Below are positions 33,053-41,441 of a stretch of 64,000 nucleotides of DNA, one piece after another (position 1 is the stretch's first letter; each line of letters starts with the position of its first letter). The translations under genes and the position numbers were made by a program. Where the stretch lies: positions 32,456-96,455 of the forward strand of contig JAIOPV010000178.1 of the NCBI GenBank assembly GCA_021413735.1, in the 5' to 3' direction. Below the pieces are notes generated by a model. It searched no databases. It saw nothing but the letters and a program-made list of their open reading frames with translations, and was not told the origin of the DNA. This stretch comes from Planctomycetota bacterium. GTDB lineage: Bacteria > Planctomycetota > Planctomycetia > Gemmatales > Gemmataceae.

Positions 33053-35491
33053 CTACACGACGTCTGTTGTCAGGAGCACGGCCGCGACAACGAACCCAGC
33101 GATCGCCACCGCCCCGCCCACCAACCAGCCCACGCTCGACCCAAGCAAGCCTCCCAAGATCAAGCCTGTCGTCACCGCAAGTCCTGCCGCGATTCGAGGC
33201 ATCATCGGTCTCGCGACCACAGCCGTGAAACGCACCGACGCCTCGTGAGCCAGCGGCACCACGGCTCGCACTTGCTTCCCGATGACGCGAGCGTTCAGCC
33301 TCACTCGTAGCGACAGCGTTTCGCCGGTCGCGGGCTGCACAGTGAGCTTGCGAACCCACACTTCCAACTCGCCGGACGTGTGCGAATCACGCACCTCGGC
33401 GGGCAGATCACCCATGTTCACAAGCTGAATCGCGATCGTGCGTTCTTCGCCAATTGCCATGTCGCCGAGCACGACCACCGGCGGAATCACCACGAGTTCG
33501 ATCTTGCGAGCCACCGCTCGGACCGCGACCGAACGCCGCAGCGTTCGCCCTTCCACGAGGATCACCCACCCGACCGAACCCTGTGTGTCTCGCGGCAACT
33601 CCACGCGAAACGGCACCGCAAGTAGTTCCCCTGGCCGCACGCTGACTTGCTCCGTTCCGAGGCTGAGGCTGGAGTCTTCGGAACGCAATCTCAACACGAC
33701 CGGATCGGTTCCCGTGTTCTGGATGCGAAGGGCGTCGCCCGTTGGTTGCCCTGCTGCACGATCGCCGAGGTTAATCATGCTCGGAAGCTGGATATCCTCG
33801 ACCGGCAACCGGAATCGCACTGCCGCCCAGCCGGTGCCACCGTTGCTGAGGAAGTGAACCCCCGACGCGTGTTCGCCACCCGCAAGCCCCTCGACCGAGA
33901 CGCTCACCGCGAGCTTGAACGGCAACCCAGGTGCGATTGTTGCGTGCTTCGGGGTCACCGTGATTCGCGAAACTTCTGGTTCTGCCCGAAGTTTGAGCAA
34001 GCCGACGCCAATGTTCCGCACGGAGAGAAACCCCGTGCCGGAACTGCCCGCGAGCGTTCCCAACTCGGCGTCTCCGAGAACTTCCAACTCGGGCTGCGGT
34101 TCGACGACCACCACCGACAACGGCACATCGAGATCTCCACCATCAGAGCGAACACGCAAGGTAGCGACACTCTTCCCCAACGGCATGTTCGGAGCATCAA
34201 TCTGAAACTCGACGCGGCGTTTCTTCTCTGGCCCGATGGTCAGTTCGGTGGTGACAACTTCGATCCAAGGCACGCTTGCGGTCACGGTGCAGTGAAGCCG
34301 ACCGTCGCCTGAGTTTGTGATGCTGAACCTGCGAACCACACTGCCATCGTTGGCGATCTGCCCGATTGTCTGCCGTCGAATCGGAGCGAGGATTGGCTTC
34401 GGAATGTGCCACTCGGCAGAGACAGGCACCTGAAGCAACTCGCGATCGTTCTGAGTGACGGAGATGGTCGCGAGCCCTCGCGAATCAGAGGTAATGGGCG
34501 TCGACACCATCGCACGCACCTTGACGATCTTCTCGCGGCCGGGCGGGAGCGTCACACGCTTCGGCGTGACCGCGAGCCAGGGTTGATCGCTGGCGAGGAC
34601 ACACGCCACGCGAACCTTTCCGACGTTCCGTAGCGTGACCGATTCATAGGTCGCACGGTCAGGGTTGATCTTGCCCAGATCAATGGGAGACGTTGCAGAA
34701 ACAAGTCCCGTTGGCCCCACCGCTTCGAGCTTCGGCTCGGGCAGACGAACGCGAACCGGCACCTCCCATGTCTCTCCGCTTTCGACCGTCGCGAGGATGC
34801 GAGCGATCCGTTCACCGGAATCGGTTCGCTTTGTCTTCGCAGCGATCTTGAGCGTTGCCGAGCCACCGTGAGCCAACTCGATGTGCTCGGGCTGCACGCT
34901 CAGCCAGGGCTGCGACGAACTCAGTTTCACCGCGACCGGCACGTTGCCGGTGTTCTTCATGTCGACGGTGCGGCGAACGACCTTCCCCGGAACCACACTG
35001 CGAAACACCGCCTCGGCCGGCGCGAAATCCAGTCGAACCACGGCAGGCACGACGCGAACCACGAGCGTCGTTTCAGCAGGAATCGCTGTGTTGAACTGCA
35101 CCTTCAGTTGCAGCGGCCCTGGTGGGAATCGTGCCAAGAGATGCAGCGTTCCGTGAACGTCGGCGGACTCGAAACCGCGAAGCGTCCGCCCGCCCACCGG
35201 CAACGACAGAGCTGTGTCGTGCGCCTCGATCTCGAAATCGACCGGCTTCTTGCTCGGGTTGCGAACCACGAATCGCACTGGGATATGCGAGCCGACCGGG
35301 AACGCCCCGAGGTTCACTTCGCGAGGCACCACCAGCGAGCCGTTGCAGACCGAGCAAGCTTTGTTGTCACGCCATTCACGACAACTTCCGCACCACCACG
35401 AGGAACTTGCCGCGCCACAGACAGGGCATGATGGGAATTCGGTGTATTGTTCGTAGCCGCAATCTCGACATCGCGCCGCGATTTCGCTCAT
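33053..35491 (-). CDS. double zinc-ribbon, Ig-like-repeat membrane protein
   Basis: 812 residues. Four CxxC knuckles (C8/C11, C22/C25, C34/C37, C46/C49) form a double zinc ribbon. About seven Ig-like repeats of near 100 residues follow; each has the pattern LG....G....IxNxG..P then PWLxVxPxxxxLxPG (for example VALRN...DQPWLAVTPKRVTLPPG). A C-terminal pair of membrane helices (RIAAGLAVTTGLILGGLLG; VGWLVGGAVAIAGFVVAAVLL) anchors it. The ATG overlaps the phosphatase stop (ATGA). The repeats resemble the ASH/MSP fold but I cannot name the family. Confidence 0.8.
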   Translation of the reverse strand: MSEIAARCRDCGYEQYTEFPSCPVCGAASSSWWCGSCREWRDNKACSVCNGSLVVPREVNLGAFPVGSHIPVRFVVRNPSKKPVDFEIEAHDTALSLPVGGRTLRGFESADVHGTLHLLARFPPGPLQLKVQFNTAIPAETTLVVRVVPAVVRLDFAPAEAVFRSVVPGKVVRRTVDMKNTGNVPVAVKLSSSQPWLSVQPEHIELAHGGSATLKIAAKTKRTDSGERIARILATVESGETWEVPVRVRLPEPKLEAVGPTGLVSATSPIDLGKINPDRATYESVTLRNVGKVRVACVLASDQPWLAVTPKRVTLPPGREKIVKVRAMVSTPITSDSRGLATISVTQNDRELLQVPVSAEWHIPKPILAPIRRQTIGQIANDGSVVRRFSITNSGDGRLHCTVTASVPWIEVVTTELTIGPEKKRRVEFQIDAPNMPLGKSVATLRVRSDGGDLDVPLSVVVVEPQPELEVLGDAELGTLAGSSGTGFLSVRNIGVGLLKLRAEPEVSRITVTPKHATIAPGLPFKLAVSVSVEGLAGGEHASGVHFLSNGGTGWAAVRFRLPVEDIQLPSMINLGDRAAGQPTGDALRIQNTGTDPVVLRLRSEDSSLSLGTEQVSVRPGELLAVPFRVELPRDTQGSVGWVILVEGRTLRRSVAVRAVARKIELVVIPPVVVLGDMAIGEERTIAIQLVNMGDLPAEVRDSHTSGELEVWVRKLTVQPATGETLSLRVRLNARVIGKQVRAVVPLAHEASVRFTAVVARPMMPRIAAGLAVTTGLILGGLLGSSVGWLVGGAVAIAGFVVAAVLLTTDVV

Positions 35492-37602
35492 CCGCCCCGC
35501 TCCGGTGCGGGTGGCTCAGGAGCCGATGGAGTCGGAGATTCGGGCGCAGGTGGTGATACTTCGGTCGCCTGGATTCGGGTCAGGACATTCGCGGCCACAT
35601 CGCCGATCAGTTCTTCCGTCCCAGAACTGGCTGGACGTGGTTCCTTGCCGAGTCCACGATCCACTTCCACAGGATCGAGGCGAAGCCGCACAATCAGCGG
35701 AAGCTGGTTCGGATAATGGCGTGCTGCTACCGGATAAGGATGCGGGCCATCTGTTGGTTCCGGTTCGCCGTCGAGACGCCAGCCCATCGCGTTGATCGTC
35801 AGCACGGGATGCTCGACGTAATCGCTCGGCAGATGCCAACGCGGTGCGACGTGATCGTGACCGCGAATCAGTCTCTGCACCGGAATCGCAAGTTGTTCCG
35901 ATGCCACCTTGCAGAACTGCGAGAAGTCCTTCCAGCCGAACTCGTGACCGCGGTTGCCGCGATTCGGTCGCTTCTTCACCGACTCCGAGAGCCGTGCCCA
36001 GAGGAAGTCGTCAAGGCACTTCTTCGAGCCGAGATCGACGCGAGCCTTGAGGCTATCGTGCAGATCGGTGTGCGGGAAGCCGCCGTGCGTGAACATCGTG
36101 CCATCGGGAAGGAACACAGCCTTCGGTCGCGTCTTCCAGAATTCGATCATCAGCTTCGCGAGTTCGATCTGTTCGCGGTCGGCGGGCAACTCGCTCTCGC
36201 TGATGCCGTTGAGTCGTTCGCAGTATTCGGCAGGCTGAATCGTGACGCCGAACTTGCGTGCCTTCTCACCCCATCGCAGGTCGATGTCGTGGTTCCCCGG
36301 AATGATGCACACCCGCGACGGGTTCCGCATGACGAGGCCGAACAGCAGCAGCAGCGTTTCGTGATCGTGTCGGCCGCGATCCACGAAGTCGCCGAGGAAG
36401 AGAAAGTGTGGCTCGACGCCTTCCTGCTTCGCAACGCGGTCGGCGTTCTCGATGATGTTCGCGAGAGCCAGCACGTCAGCGTGAACATCCCCGATGATCC
36501 ACAGCGATTGAGGCACGGCAGCGGGGTCGCTGACGATGGCGACTTCCGAGCAATCTTTTCGGCAGTCGTCGAACAGGAAGCGACTGCCGTTCTCGGTGTT
36601 GGCCAACCAATCGCGAACCTGTGCCACGGTGGTGGCGTTGGCGTGTTCCATCGCCTGGGCCAGCGTCAACGGCACGATATCGCTGGGCGTGATGACCTGG
36701 AGCATGTGGCGTGTCGGCGGTTTCGGGGTGGGTGTTGCCACGACTGGCGGGCTTGTCGGCTCGGCTGGCGGTGCGGTCGGTACGACGGGCAGGGGCGCAA
36801 ACGCAACGGTTGGCGGGGGCGGTTCGTGTGGCTTGTTGTCCGTCACCGGAATACCAGAAACGTCGGGTATCTCCAGCTCGCTCGCGATCGACTTCGGTGA
36901 TCCCCGGAGGATTTCTTCCGCCAGTTTGCGAAGCTCATCGACGCAGGCGTTCGCCAGTTGGGGAATGGTTGTGGCGCATTGCCGCAACATCTTCCAGAAC
37001 GATTCCAGCATTCGGCGACGTTCCGCAACTGGCAGCGTCGCAAGCCCGCGAGCGATGACCCGCAGCCCTTCTTCGATCGGCAACTGCTTCCACTGATCGT
37101 CGAGGAAGAGTTTGCCGATCTCTGCCTGGCTTGGCGGCTCGACGCTCACCGGCGACAGATGCCGTGCGAAAGCAGTGTGCCCGAGACTCGCTTCGAGCGC
37201 TTCGCGAACACGCGAGGATACGTCGAGCGGTTGCGTCGGCGACGGAGTTCGCAAGAGTTTCTGAGCGGTCTGATCGAGCAGGAGGAAGTATTGTTCTCGG
37301 AGTTCGCGTTCGACGCCGTGTGCGAGGTGCCAGCCAAGCAACGCGAGAACATCGGTGGACATCGCCGGAAGACAGCGTGACCAGAATCCCTCAGCGTCGC
37401 CGGGCTTCCCCGCAGTGCCTGGAATCAGATCCGCAAGAGCGCGAAGTAACGGGAACTCTTTCGGCAGCGGTCGGCGAAGGTCGGTGCGCAAAAGCAGCGG
37501 AGCGGGGGCGAGCGCAGCCCAATTTCCGGGCGCCAGTCCCAGGCTAACGAAAGCGCTGGTCTCGGCCTCATACGTCGCGCGAGCACTCTTTTGGTCGGAC
37601 AT
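35488..37602 (-). CDS. PPP-family (calcineurin-like) metallophosphatase
   Basis: 704 residues. The N-terminal 260 residues are helical and unrecognised, followed by a Pro-rich linker, then the PPP catalytic motifs: GDVH at 371-374, GDFVDRG at 404-410, GNHD at 436-439, a later HGG, and RGHDH. This is the full two-metal site of protein serine/threonine phosphatases of PP2A/calcineurin type. The start at 37602 has GAGGCGAGG in front; the longer frame runs through a family C repeat and is rejected. Overlaps the next gene by ATGA. It is the likely counterpart of the cassette's kinase. Confidence 0.9.
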   Translation of the reverse strand: MSDQKSARATYEAETSAFVSLGLAPGNWAALAPAPLLLRTDLRRPLPKEFPLLRALADLIPGTAGKPGDAEGFWSRCLPAMSTDVLALLGWHLAHGVERELREQYFLLLDQTAQKLLRTPSPTQPLDVSSRVREALEASLGHTAFARHLSPVSVEPPSQAEIGKLFLDDQWKQLPIEEGLRVIARGLATLPVAERRRMLESFWKMLRQCATTIPQLANACVDELRKLAEEILRGSPKSIASELEIPDVSGIPVTDNKPHEPPPPTVAFAPLPVVPTAPPAEPTSPPVVATPTPKPPTRHMLQVITPSDIVPLTLAQAMEHANATTVAQVRDWLANTENGSRFLFDDCRKDCSEVAIVSDPAAVPQSLWIIGDVHADVLALANIIENADRVAKQEGVEPHFLFLGDFVDRGRHDHETLLLLFGLVMRNPSRVCIIPGNHDIDLRWGEKARKFGVTIQPAEYCERLNGISESELPADREQIELAKLMIEFWKTRPKAVFLPDGTMFTHGGFPHTDLHDSLKARVDLGSKKCLDDFLWARLSESVKKRPNRGNRGHEFGWKDFSQFCKVASEQLAIPVQRLIRGHDHVAPRWHLPSDYVEHPVLTINAMGWRLDGEPEPTDGPHPYPVAARHYPNQLPLIVRLRLDPVEVDRGLGKEPRPASSGTEELIGDVAANVLTRIQATEVSPPAPESPTPSAPEPPAPERGG

Positions 37603-37639
37603 CCTCGCCTCATGCCAATTCGTTCGGTTGCGTACCCGG

Positions 37640-37782
37640 TGTTTTGCCCTCTCCCCTTGCGGGAGAGGGTGGCCGCGCTTCGCGGACGGGTGAGGGGAAA
37701 GCCTCAACAGTTGTAACGCCTCACCCCTCACCCGCTCACTTCGTTCGCTGCCCTCTCCCGCAAGGGGAGAGGACGAAGACAT
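37640..37782. repeat. family C inverted repeat, long form
   Basis: CCCTCTCCCCTTGCGGGAGA and TCTCCCGCAAGGGGAGAGGA as outer arms. Inner parts (CGCGCTTCGCGGACGGGTGA; CTCACCCCTCACCCGCTCAC) are also complementary. It sits between the zinc-ribbon gene and the phosphatase gene. Confidence 0.8.
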
Positions 37783-37783
37783 T

Positions 37784-38188
37784 TCAGTTCTTCTTGAACC
37801 GCACCTTCAGTTTCATCTTCGACTTCGACACAGAGATGATGCCGCCATCAAGGAGTTCGACGCCATCCGGCCCGAGGGGGCTGCCGTCGTAGCACGTCGG
37901 GTTCACGGTCTCGGCAATCGGGCGAATGATCCACGCCACTCGCACTTCGTCGCGGATGATCTCGAACTGCAAGTCGGAAGCGAACTTCGCGTCGGGGTCG
38001 GCGAACCGATGCGTGAACACAGCTTTTCCGAACTTCACAGGCTCGGTGAACTCCGCTTCTTTTCCCGTGGCGACGGACTGCAGCACGACGATCCGCGGGA
38101 TGTTCGGATGACGACACACCAGGCACCGCTTCTCAGCGTGCGGGTTCTCGATGCCATCCTTCGGACAAATCCACGTCGCCATGCTCAT
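37784..38188 (-). CDS. small zinc-ribbon protein with degenerate FHA-like domain
   Basis: 134 residues. CPKDG (C9) and CLVC (near 22-25) form a zinc ribbon. The rest follows the FHA pattern loosely: VKFGKAVFTHRFADPDAKFASDLQFEI, then NPTCYDGSPL and LLDGGIISVSK. The GR...S..H residues that bind phosphothreonine are not clear, so binding may be lost or changed. It is third in the cassette behind the kinase, and probably serves as an adaptor. Start at 38188 chosen as first in-frame ATG; a second is at 38182. Confidence 0.7.
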   Translation of the reverse strand: MSMATWICPKDGIENPHAEKRCLVCRHPNIPRIVVLQSVATGKEAEFTEPVKFGKAVFTHRFADPDAKFASDLQFEIIRDEVRVAWIIRPIAETVNPTCYDGSPLGPDGVELLDGGIISVSKSKMKLKVRFKKN

Positions 38189-38232
38189 TCACCTCGCGAA
38201 CCGCCGCGTTGCGGCGGCCGCTAAACGGTCTG

Positions 38233-39621
38233 TCACTCGGCGCGAACTGTCAGTTCCAGCACCGTTTTCTTGCTCGCGGCCTTCCCCAAACCAATCTTGT
38301 CGCCGAGGGTCAACTTTGTGCGACCAGTCAGAAGTTCGCCGTTCAGCATCGTGTCGTTCGGAGTGTTGAGGCACGCCTCGATGTACCACTCGTCGCCAGA
38401 TCGGTCGAGGATGAACTGCTCGTTCGCCGCATATTTCGAGGCGTCGCCGAATTTCGCGAGCACAATGCGACCGAACACCACACGCGCGCCCACCGACTGT
38501 GTCGCACCATCCGGCGAAGCAAGCACGATTCGCGCGGCGACCATCTCTGCTTCTTTCTTTTTCCGTTCCTCCTCGTCGCGCTTCCGGATTTCCTCCGCGA
38601 TGCGTTCCACTTCCTTCCCGCGAGCTTCGTCAAGCTTCTTCTTGTGTTCCTCGTCTTCCTTCGCTTTGCGCTCGGCTTCTGCCCGTCGCTTGCGTTCCTC
38701 TTCCTCACGCCGACGCACAAGCTCAACATCGTCGATGACGCCGGCCCCATCGCCGGTTAATGCTCGGTGCAGATCGACCGCCGAGGGTCGCCTCGCTGGG
38801 TCGGGGTGCAAGCAGCGATGCAGGATATCCGCGATGACGTCGCCCTTCGCGGGAGCTTTTGGAACGCCGAGCAACTTCGCCGGTGCCGCCGCGTGGGCCT
38901 TGTACGCAGGCAGATACTTCTCGATGTCGTCGTACAGGTACGGATGTCCCTGCGCGAGCAACTGATACAGCATCATCCCGAGCGTGAACACATCGGATGC
39001 CGGGCTTGGCACCTTGTTCGTCATGTGTTCGGGACTCATGTAACCCGGCGTGCCGAAGTAGCCTTCGTGACCGTCCCACGGAGCTTTCTTGTCCGTGAAG
39101 AACGAGAAGTCCATGTCGATGATCTTGAGCCGATACTTCATGGCGATCGACGGGTCTTCGATCAGCATGACGTTCTCGGGCTTCAGATCGGCGTGAACGA
39201 TCTTCGCGCCGTGAATCTGGTTGATGCCGGCGACGAGCACCTTGGCCATCAACTCGCGCTGTTCCCAGTTCACCGACGTCGGGCGAATGCGGATCTTGTC
39301 GAAGATCTGAGCGAGTGAGTGGCTCTTGTCGAGAAACTCGAAGACCTGATGGAACTTTCGTTCGTGTTCGAAGCCGCCGAGGAACTTGTAGCAGAACTGT
39401 CGACACGGGCCGCTTTCGATGCGACGCTTGAGTTCTTCCTGATGCTGCACGAACGGTTTGTACCACGGCACCCGCACCGACGGCGACTGATACAGCTTGA
39501 AGAAGACTTTGTCACCACTCGACGCTCGGGCGGCATACGAAACCGAGTTGTTCCCGGTGGTAATCATCTCTTCGATCGTGTACCCCTGGATCTTCTCCTT
39601 GGGGTCGTAGATGCGGACCAT
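38233..39621 (-). CDS. divergent Ser/Thr kinase with C-terminal FHA domain
   Basis: 462 residues. A degenerate glycine loop (EMITTGNNSVSYAARA) precedes the likely ATP lysine in VFFKLYQ. The catalytic loop is VHADLKPENVML (H-A-D at 143-145) and the metal-binding motif IIDMDFS replaces DFG. GTPGYMSPEHM is intact. Residues about 302-358 are a strongly charged coiled coil (REEEERKRRAEAERK). The FHA part, from about 365, ends LNTPNDTMLNGELLTGRTKLTLGD. The D-L-K-P-E-N set is complete, so activity is likely. Its start at 39621 excludes the family J repeat. Confidence 0.88.
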   Translation of the reverse strand: MVRIYDPKEKIQGYTIEEMITTGNNSVSYAARASSGDKVFFKLYQSPSVRVPWYKPFVQHQEELKRRIESGPCRQFCYKFLGGFEHERKFHQVFEFLDKSHSLAQIFDKIRIRPTSVNWEQRELMAKVLVAGINQIHGAKIVHADLKPENVMLIEDPSIAMKYRLKIIDMDFSFFTDKKAPWDGHEGYFGTPGYMSPEHMTNKVPSPASDVFTLGMMLYQLLAQGHPYLYDDIEKYLPAYKAHAAAPAKLLGVPKAPAKGDVIADILHRCLHPDPARRPSAVDLHRALTGDGAGVIDDVELVRRREEEERKRRAEAERKAKEDEEHKKKLDEARGKEVERIAEEIRKRDEEERKKKEAEMVAARIVLASPDGATQSVGARVVFGRIVLAKFGDASKYAANEQFILDRSGDEWYIEACLNTPNDTMLNGELLTGRTKLTLGDKIGLGKAASKKTVLELTVRAE

Positions 39622-39651
39622 GAAGTCAATTCTCCAACGATCGCCCAGATT

Positions 39652-39769
39652 CACAGGGCTTCCGCCCTGTGCTACGAAAGCCGGCCCCATCCGGGGCGGA
39701 AAGACAAAACCAACCGCCCTCTTCGCCTTGGAAGGGCCGTCTTCTGTAGCACAGGGCGGAAGCCCTGTG
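39652..39769. repeat. CACAGGGC-GCCCTGTG inverted repeat (family J)
   Basis: Both arms are themselves palindromes: CACAGGGCTTCCGCCCTGTG (39652) and CACAGGGCGGAAGCCCTGTG (39750). It sits in the 170-base gap between the vWA and kinase genes. Confidence 0.8.
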
Positions 39770-39791
39770 TCTTCTGTGGGGCGCAAGACCC

Positions 39792-40553
39792 TCACTTCCC
39801 GCCGACGATTTCTTTACTGCCGCGCTGCCAGTTGTTCTGCCCGAACAGCGCCCGCTTCACCGGCTTCTCAGCCTCGCCCTGAAGGTTGGTCGCCACCGAC
39901 ACCGACTTGCCGATGTGAGCCAGCACGCGGGCGAAGTCGAGCGAACCGAGACCGTCGTGCGTCTGGCCGACTTGCTGAAACTGACTCTTGTCGGCTTCCG
40001 CGAGTTCGTCGAAGCCCGCCGACTTCGGCCCCACGAGGAACAGCATCACGCCGAGCGCGTGAATCTTGTCGATGAGCGGCCCGACCATCTCACGCTGAGT
40101 CTTCGCGTTGGCGTTCGATTCGAGCGGTTCGTCGGTCAGCACAGTGACAACGCGATGACACTGCCCGCGTGGTCGCCACGGGAAGTCGAGGCACATATCG
40201 AGCGCGACGAGAATCGCCTCGTCGCCGAACGCGGTCACGTTTTCGAGACCTCTGCGAACTTCAACGGGATCAGCACTGAAGAAGCGTTCGGGTTTCGGCG
40301 ACTGACCGTACATGCTGTTGAGGAATTCGATGTCGCGTGTACGGAGCGTTTCGGCCCGGAACGAACTGAAGTCTTCGCTGCAACAGTGCGCGAGATAGTC
40401 GATTCGGCAGTCGATTCGGCGGTTGGCATCGCTGGCAAGCCCGTCGAGGAACGCTCCGATGTTGTGTCGCACGCCGTCGATGCACGGGGCCATCGACCCG
40501 GACGCATCCAGGCAGAACACCACATCGACAACGCCCTTCGTGCTGGGCTTCAT
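39792..40553 (-). CDS. vWA domain protein (cassette copy 1)
   Basis: 253 residues, one vWA domain. The MIDAS motif DASGS is at residues 16-20 (VVFCLDASGSMAPC), and VTVLTDEPLES supplies the later MIDAS residue. The TerY-like opening 'GVVDVVFCLDASGSM' differs from integrin-like vWA. Such proteins usually bind metal and a partner, often with MoxR ATPases. Start at 40553 is after the repeat at 40584, since the longer frame runs through it. Confidence 0.88.
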   Translation of the reverse strand: MKPSTKGVVDVVFCLDASGSMAPCIDGVRHNIGAFLDGLASDANRRIDCRIDYLAHCCSEDFSSFRAETLRTRDIEFLNSMYGQSPKPERFFSADPVEVRRGLENVTAFGDEAILVALDMCLDFPWRPRGQCHRVVTVLTDEPLESNANAKTQREMVGPLIDKIHALGVMLFLVGPKSAGFDELAEADKSQFQQVGQTHDGLGSLDFARVLAHIGKSVSVATNLQGEAEKPVKRALFGQNNWQRGSKEIVGGK

Positions 40554-40583
40554 CTGGACTCCGCGCGGCAAGTGGTTGGTTTT

Positions 40584-40635
40584 CGCCGCTTGCGGCGTAG
40601 CGCTCCGCGGAGCGCTACGCCGCAAGCGGCGAAAC
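40584..40635. repeat. family G inverted repeat
   Basis: TTCGCCGCTTGCGGCGTAGC, CGCTCCGCGGAGCG centre, and GCTACGCCGCAAGCGGCGAA. It occupies the gap between the two vWA genes. Confidence 0.85.
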
Positions 40636-40640
40636 CGGAG

Positions 40641-41366
40641 TCACTCCAACACCAGCGGCACTTCCGATTGCACTGTGATTGTCTTCGCCAGTTGCTCGAT
40701 GATCTTGCCGAACTTGCTCGGGTCCGACGTGTACTCCGCCAAGGCGTCTTGCGGCGTTTTGCCATCTTGCATCGCAATGGCGTACCACTGAGCCTTGTCC
40801 ACTTCCGCCAGCGTGTTGTAGCGCTCGAACTTCTTCGGTGCAAAGATGTGCAGCACGATCTTTGCCGTCATCAGGTTCAGAATGACGTCGTCGATGCTCG
40901 CGCCGCGAGGTTCCCGCAGCGGCTCCTTGAACGGCGCATCCGTGAACACCACCACGAAGCGACGGGCACCGCCCATCGGTCGCCAGGAGTCGCGGTTCAG
41001 CGGTTCGTCGGGGCCGGTCGAAGGCATCGCCGCGAGCTTGTAAAGCGCTTCGAGAAGTGTTTCGGGTTCGTCGCCGCCACCGTCGGCGTTCAGCGAATTG
41101 AGCTGCGTTTCGAGTTCCGCGACGCTCGACACGAACGGGTTGTCGACATACGGCGGGCAGTCGGTGTAATCGAGGTCGCGGTAGCCCATGACCTTCGCTC
41201 GCCATTCCTTCACCACGGCCCCGCCGTTCGGGTTCGGCGTGGTCATAGTGGTGACGAACTTCGTGATGTTCTGCTTGACGGCCTTGATGCACGGTCCCAT
41301 GCTCCCGGTTGCGTCGAGCAGGAACACGATATCGGCAATGCCCTTCACCTTAGGCTGCTGGCTCAC
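40641..41366 (-). CDS. vWA domain protein (cassette copy 2)
   Basis: 241 residues. MIDAS motif DATGS is at residues 18-22 (DIVFLLDATGSMGPCIKAV); FVVVFTDAPFKEP supplies the second half. It resembles the neighbouring vWA protein in length and start but differs greatly in the rest, so the two are old paralogues or separate recruits. It is first in the cassette, 75 bases after the hemH stop. Confidence 0.88.
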   Translation of the reverse strand: MSQQPKVKGIADIVFLLDATGSMGPCIKAVKQNITKFVTTMTTPNPNGGAVVKEWRAKVMGYRDLDYTDCPPYVDNPFVSSVAELETQLNSLNADGGGDEPETLLEALYKLAAMPSTGPDEPLNRDSWRPMGGARRFVVVFTDAPFKEPLREPRGASIDDVILNLMTAKIVLHIFAPKKFERYNTLAEVDKAQWYAIAMQDGKTPQDALAEYTSDPSKFGKIIEQLAKTITVQSEVPLVLE

Positions 41367-41441
41367 AGGGGCGTTCCTCGTTGTGCGGGTGCGAATCCCG
41401 GCATTATTTCAGAGGAAGCCCCCAGAAGCAAGGAACCCACG

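Noticed and set aside
35716..36900. Plus-strand open frame (394 codons)
   Set aside because: Antisense to the PPP phosphatase, which keeps every catalytic motif.
37605..37782. N-terminal extension of the phosphatase through the repeat
   Set aside because: The extension is a translated family C repeat; a good SD precedes the ATG at 37602.
39622..39795. N-terminal extension of the kinase through the repeat
   Set aside because: Those 58 codons translate family J, and the kinase fold begins after the ATG at 39621.
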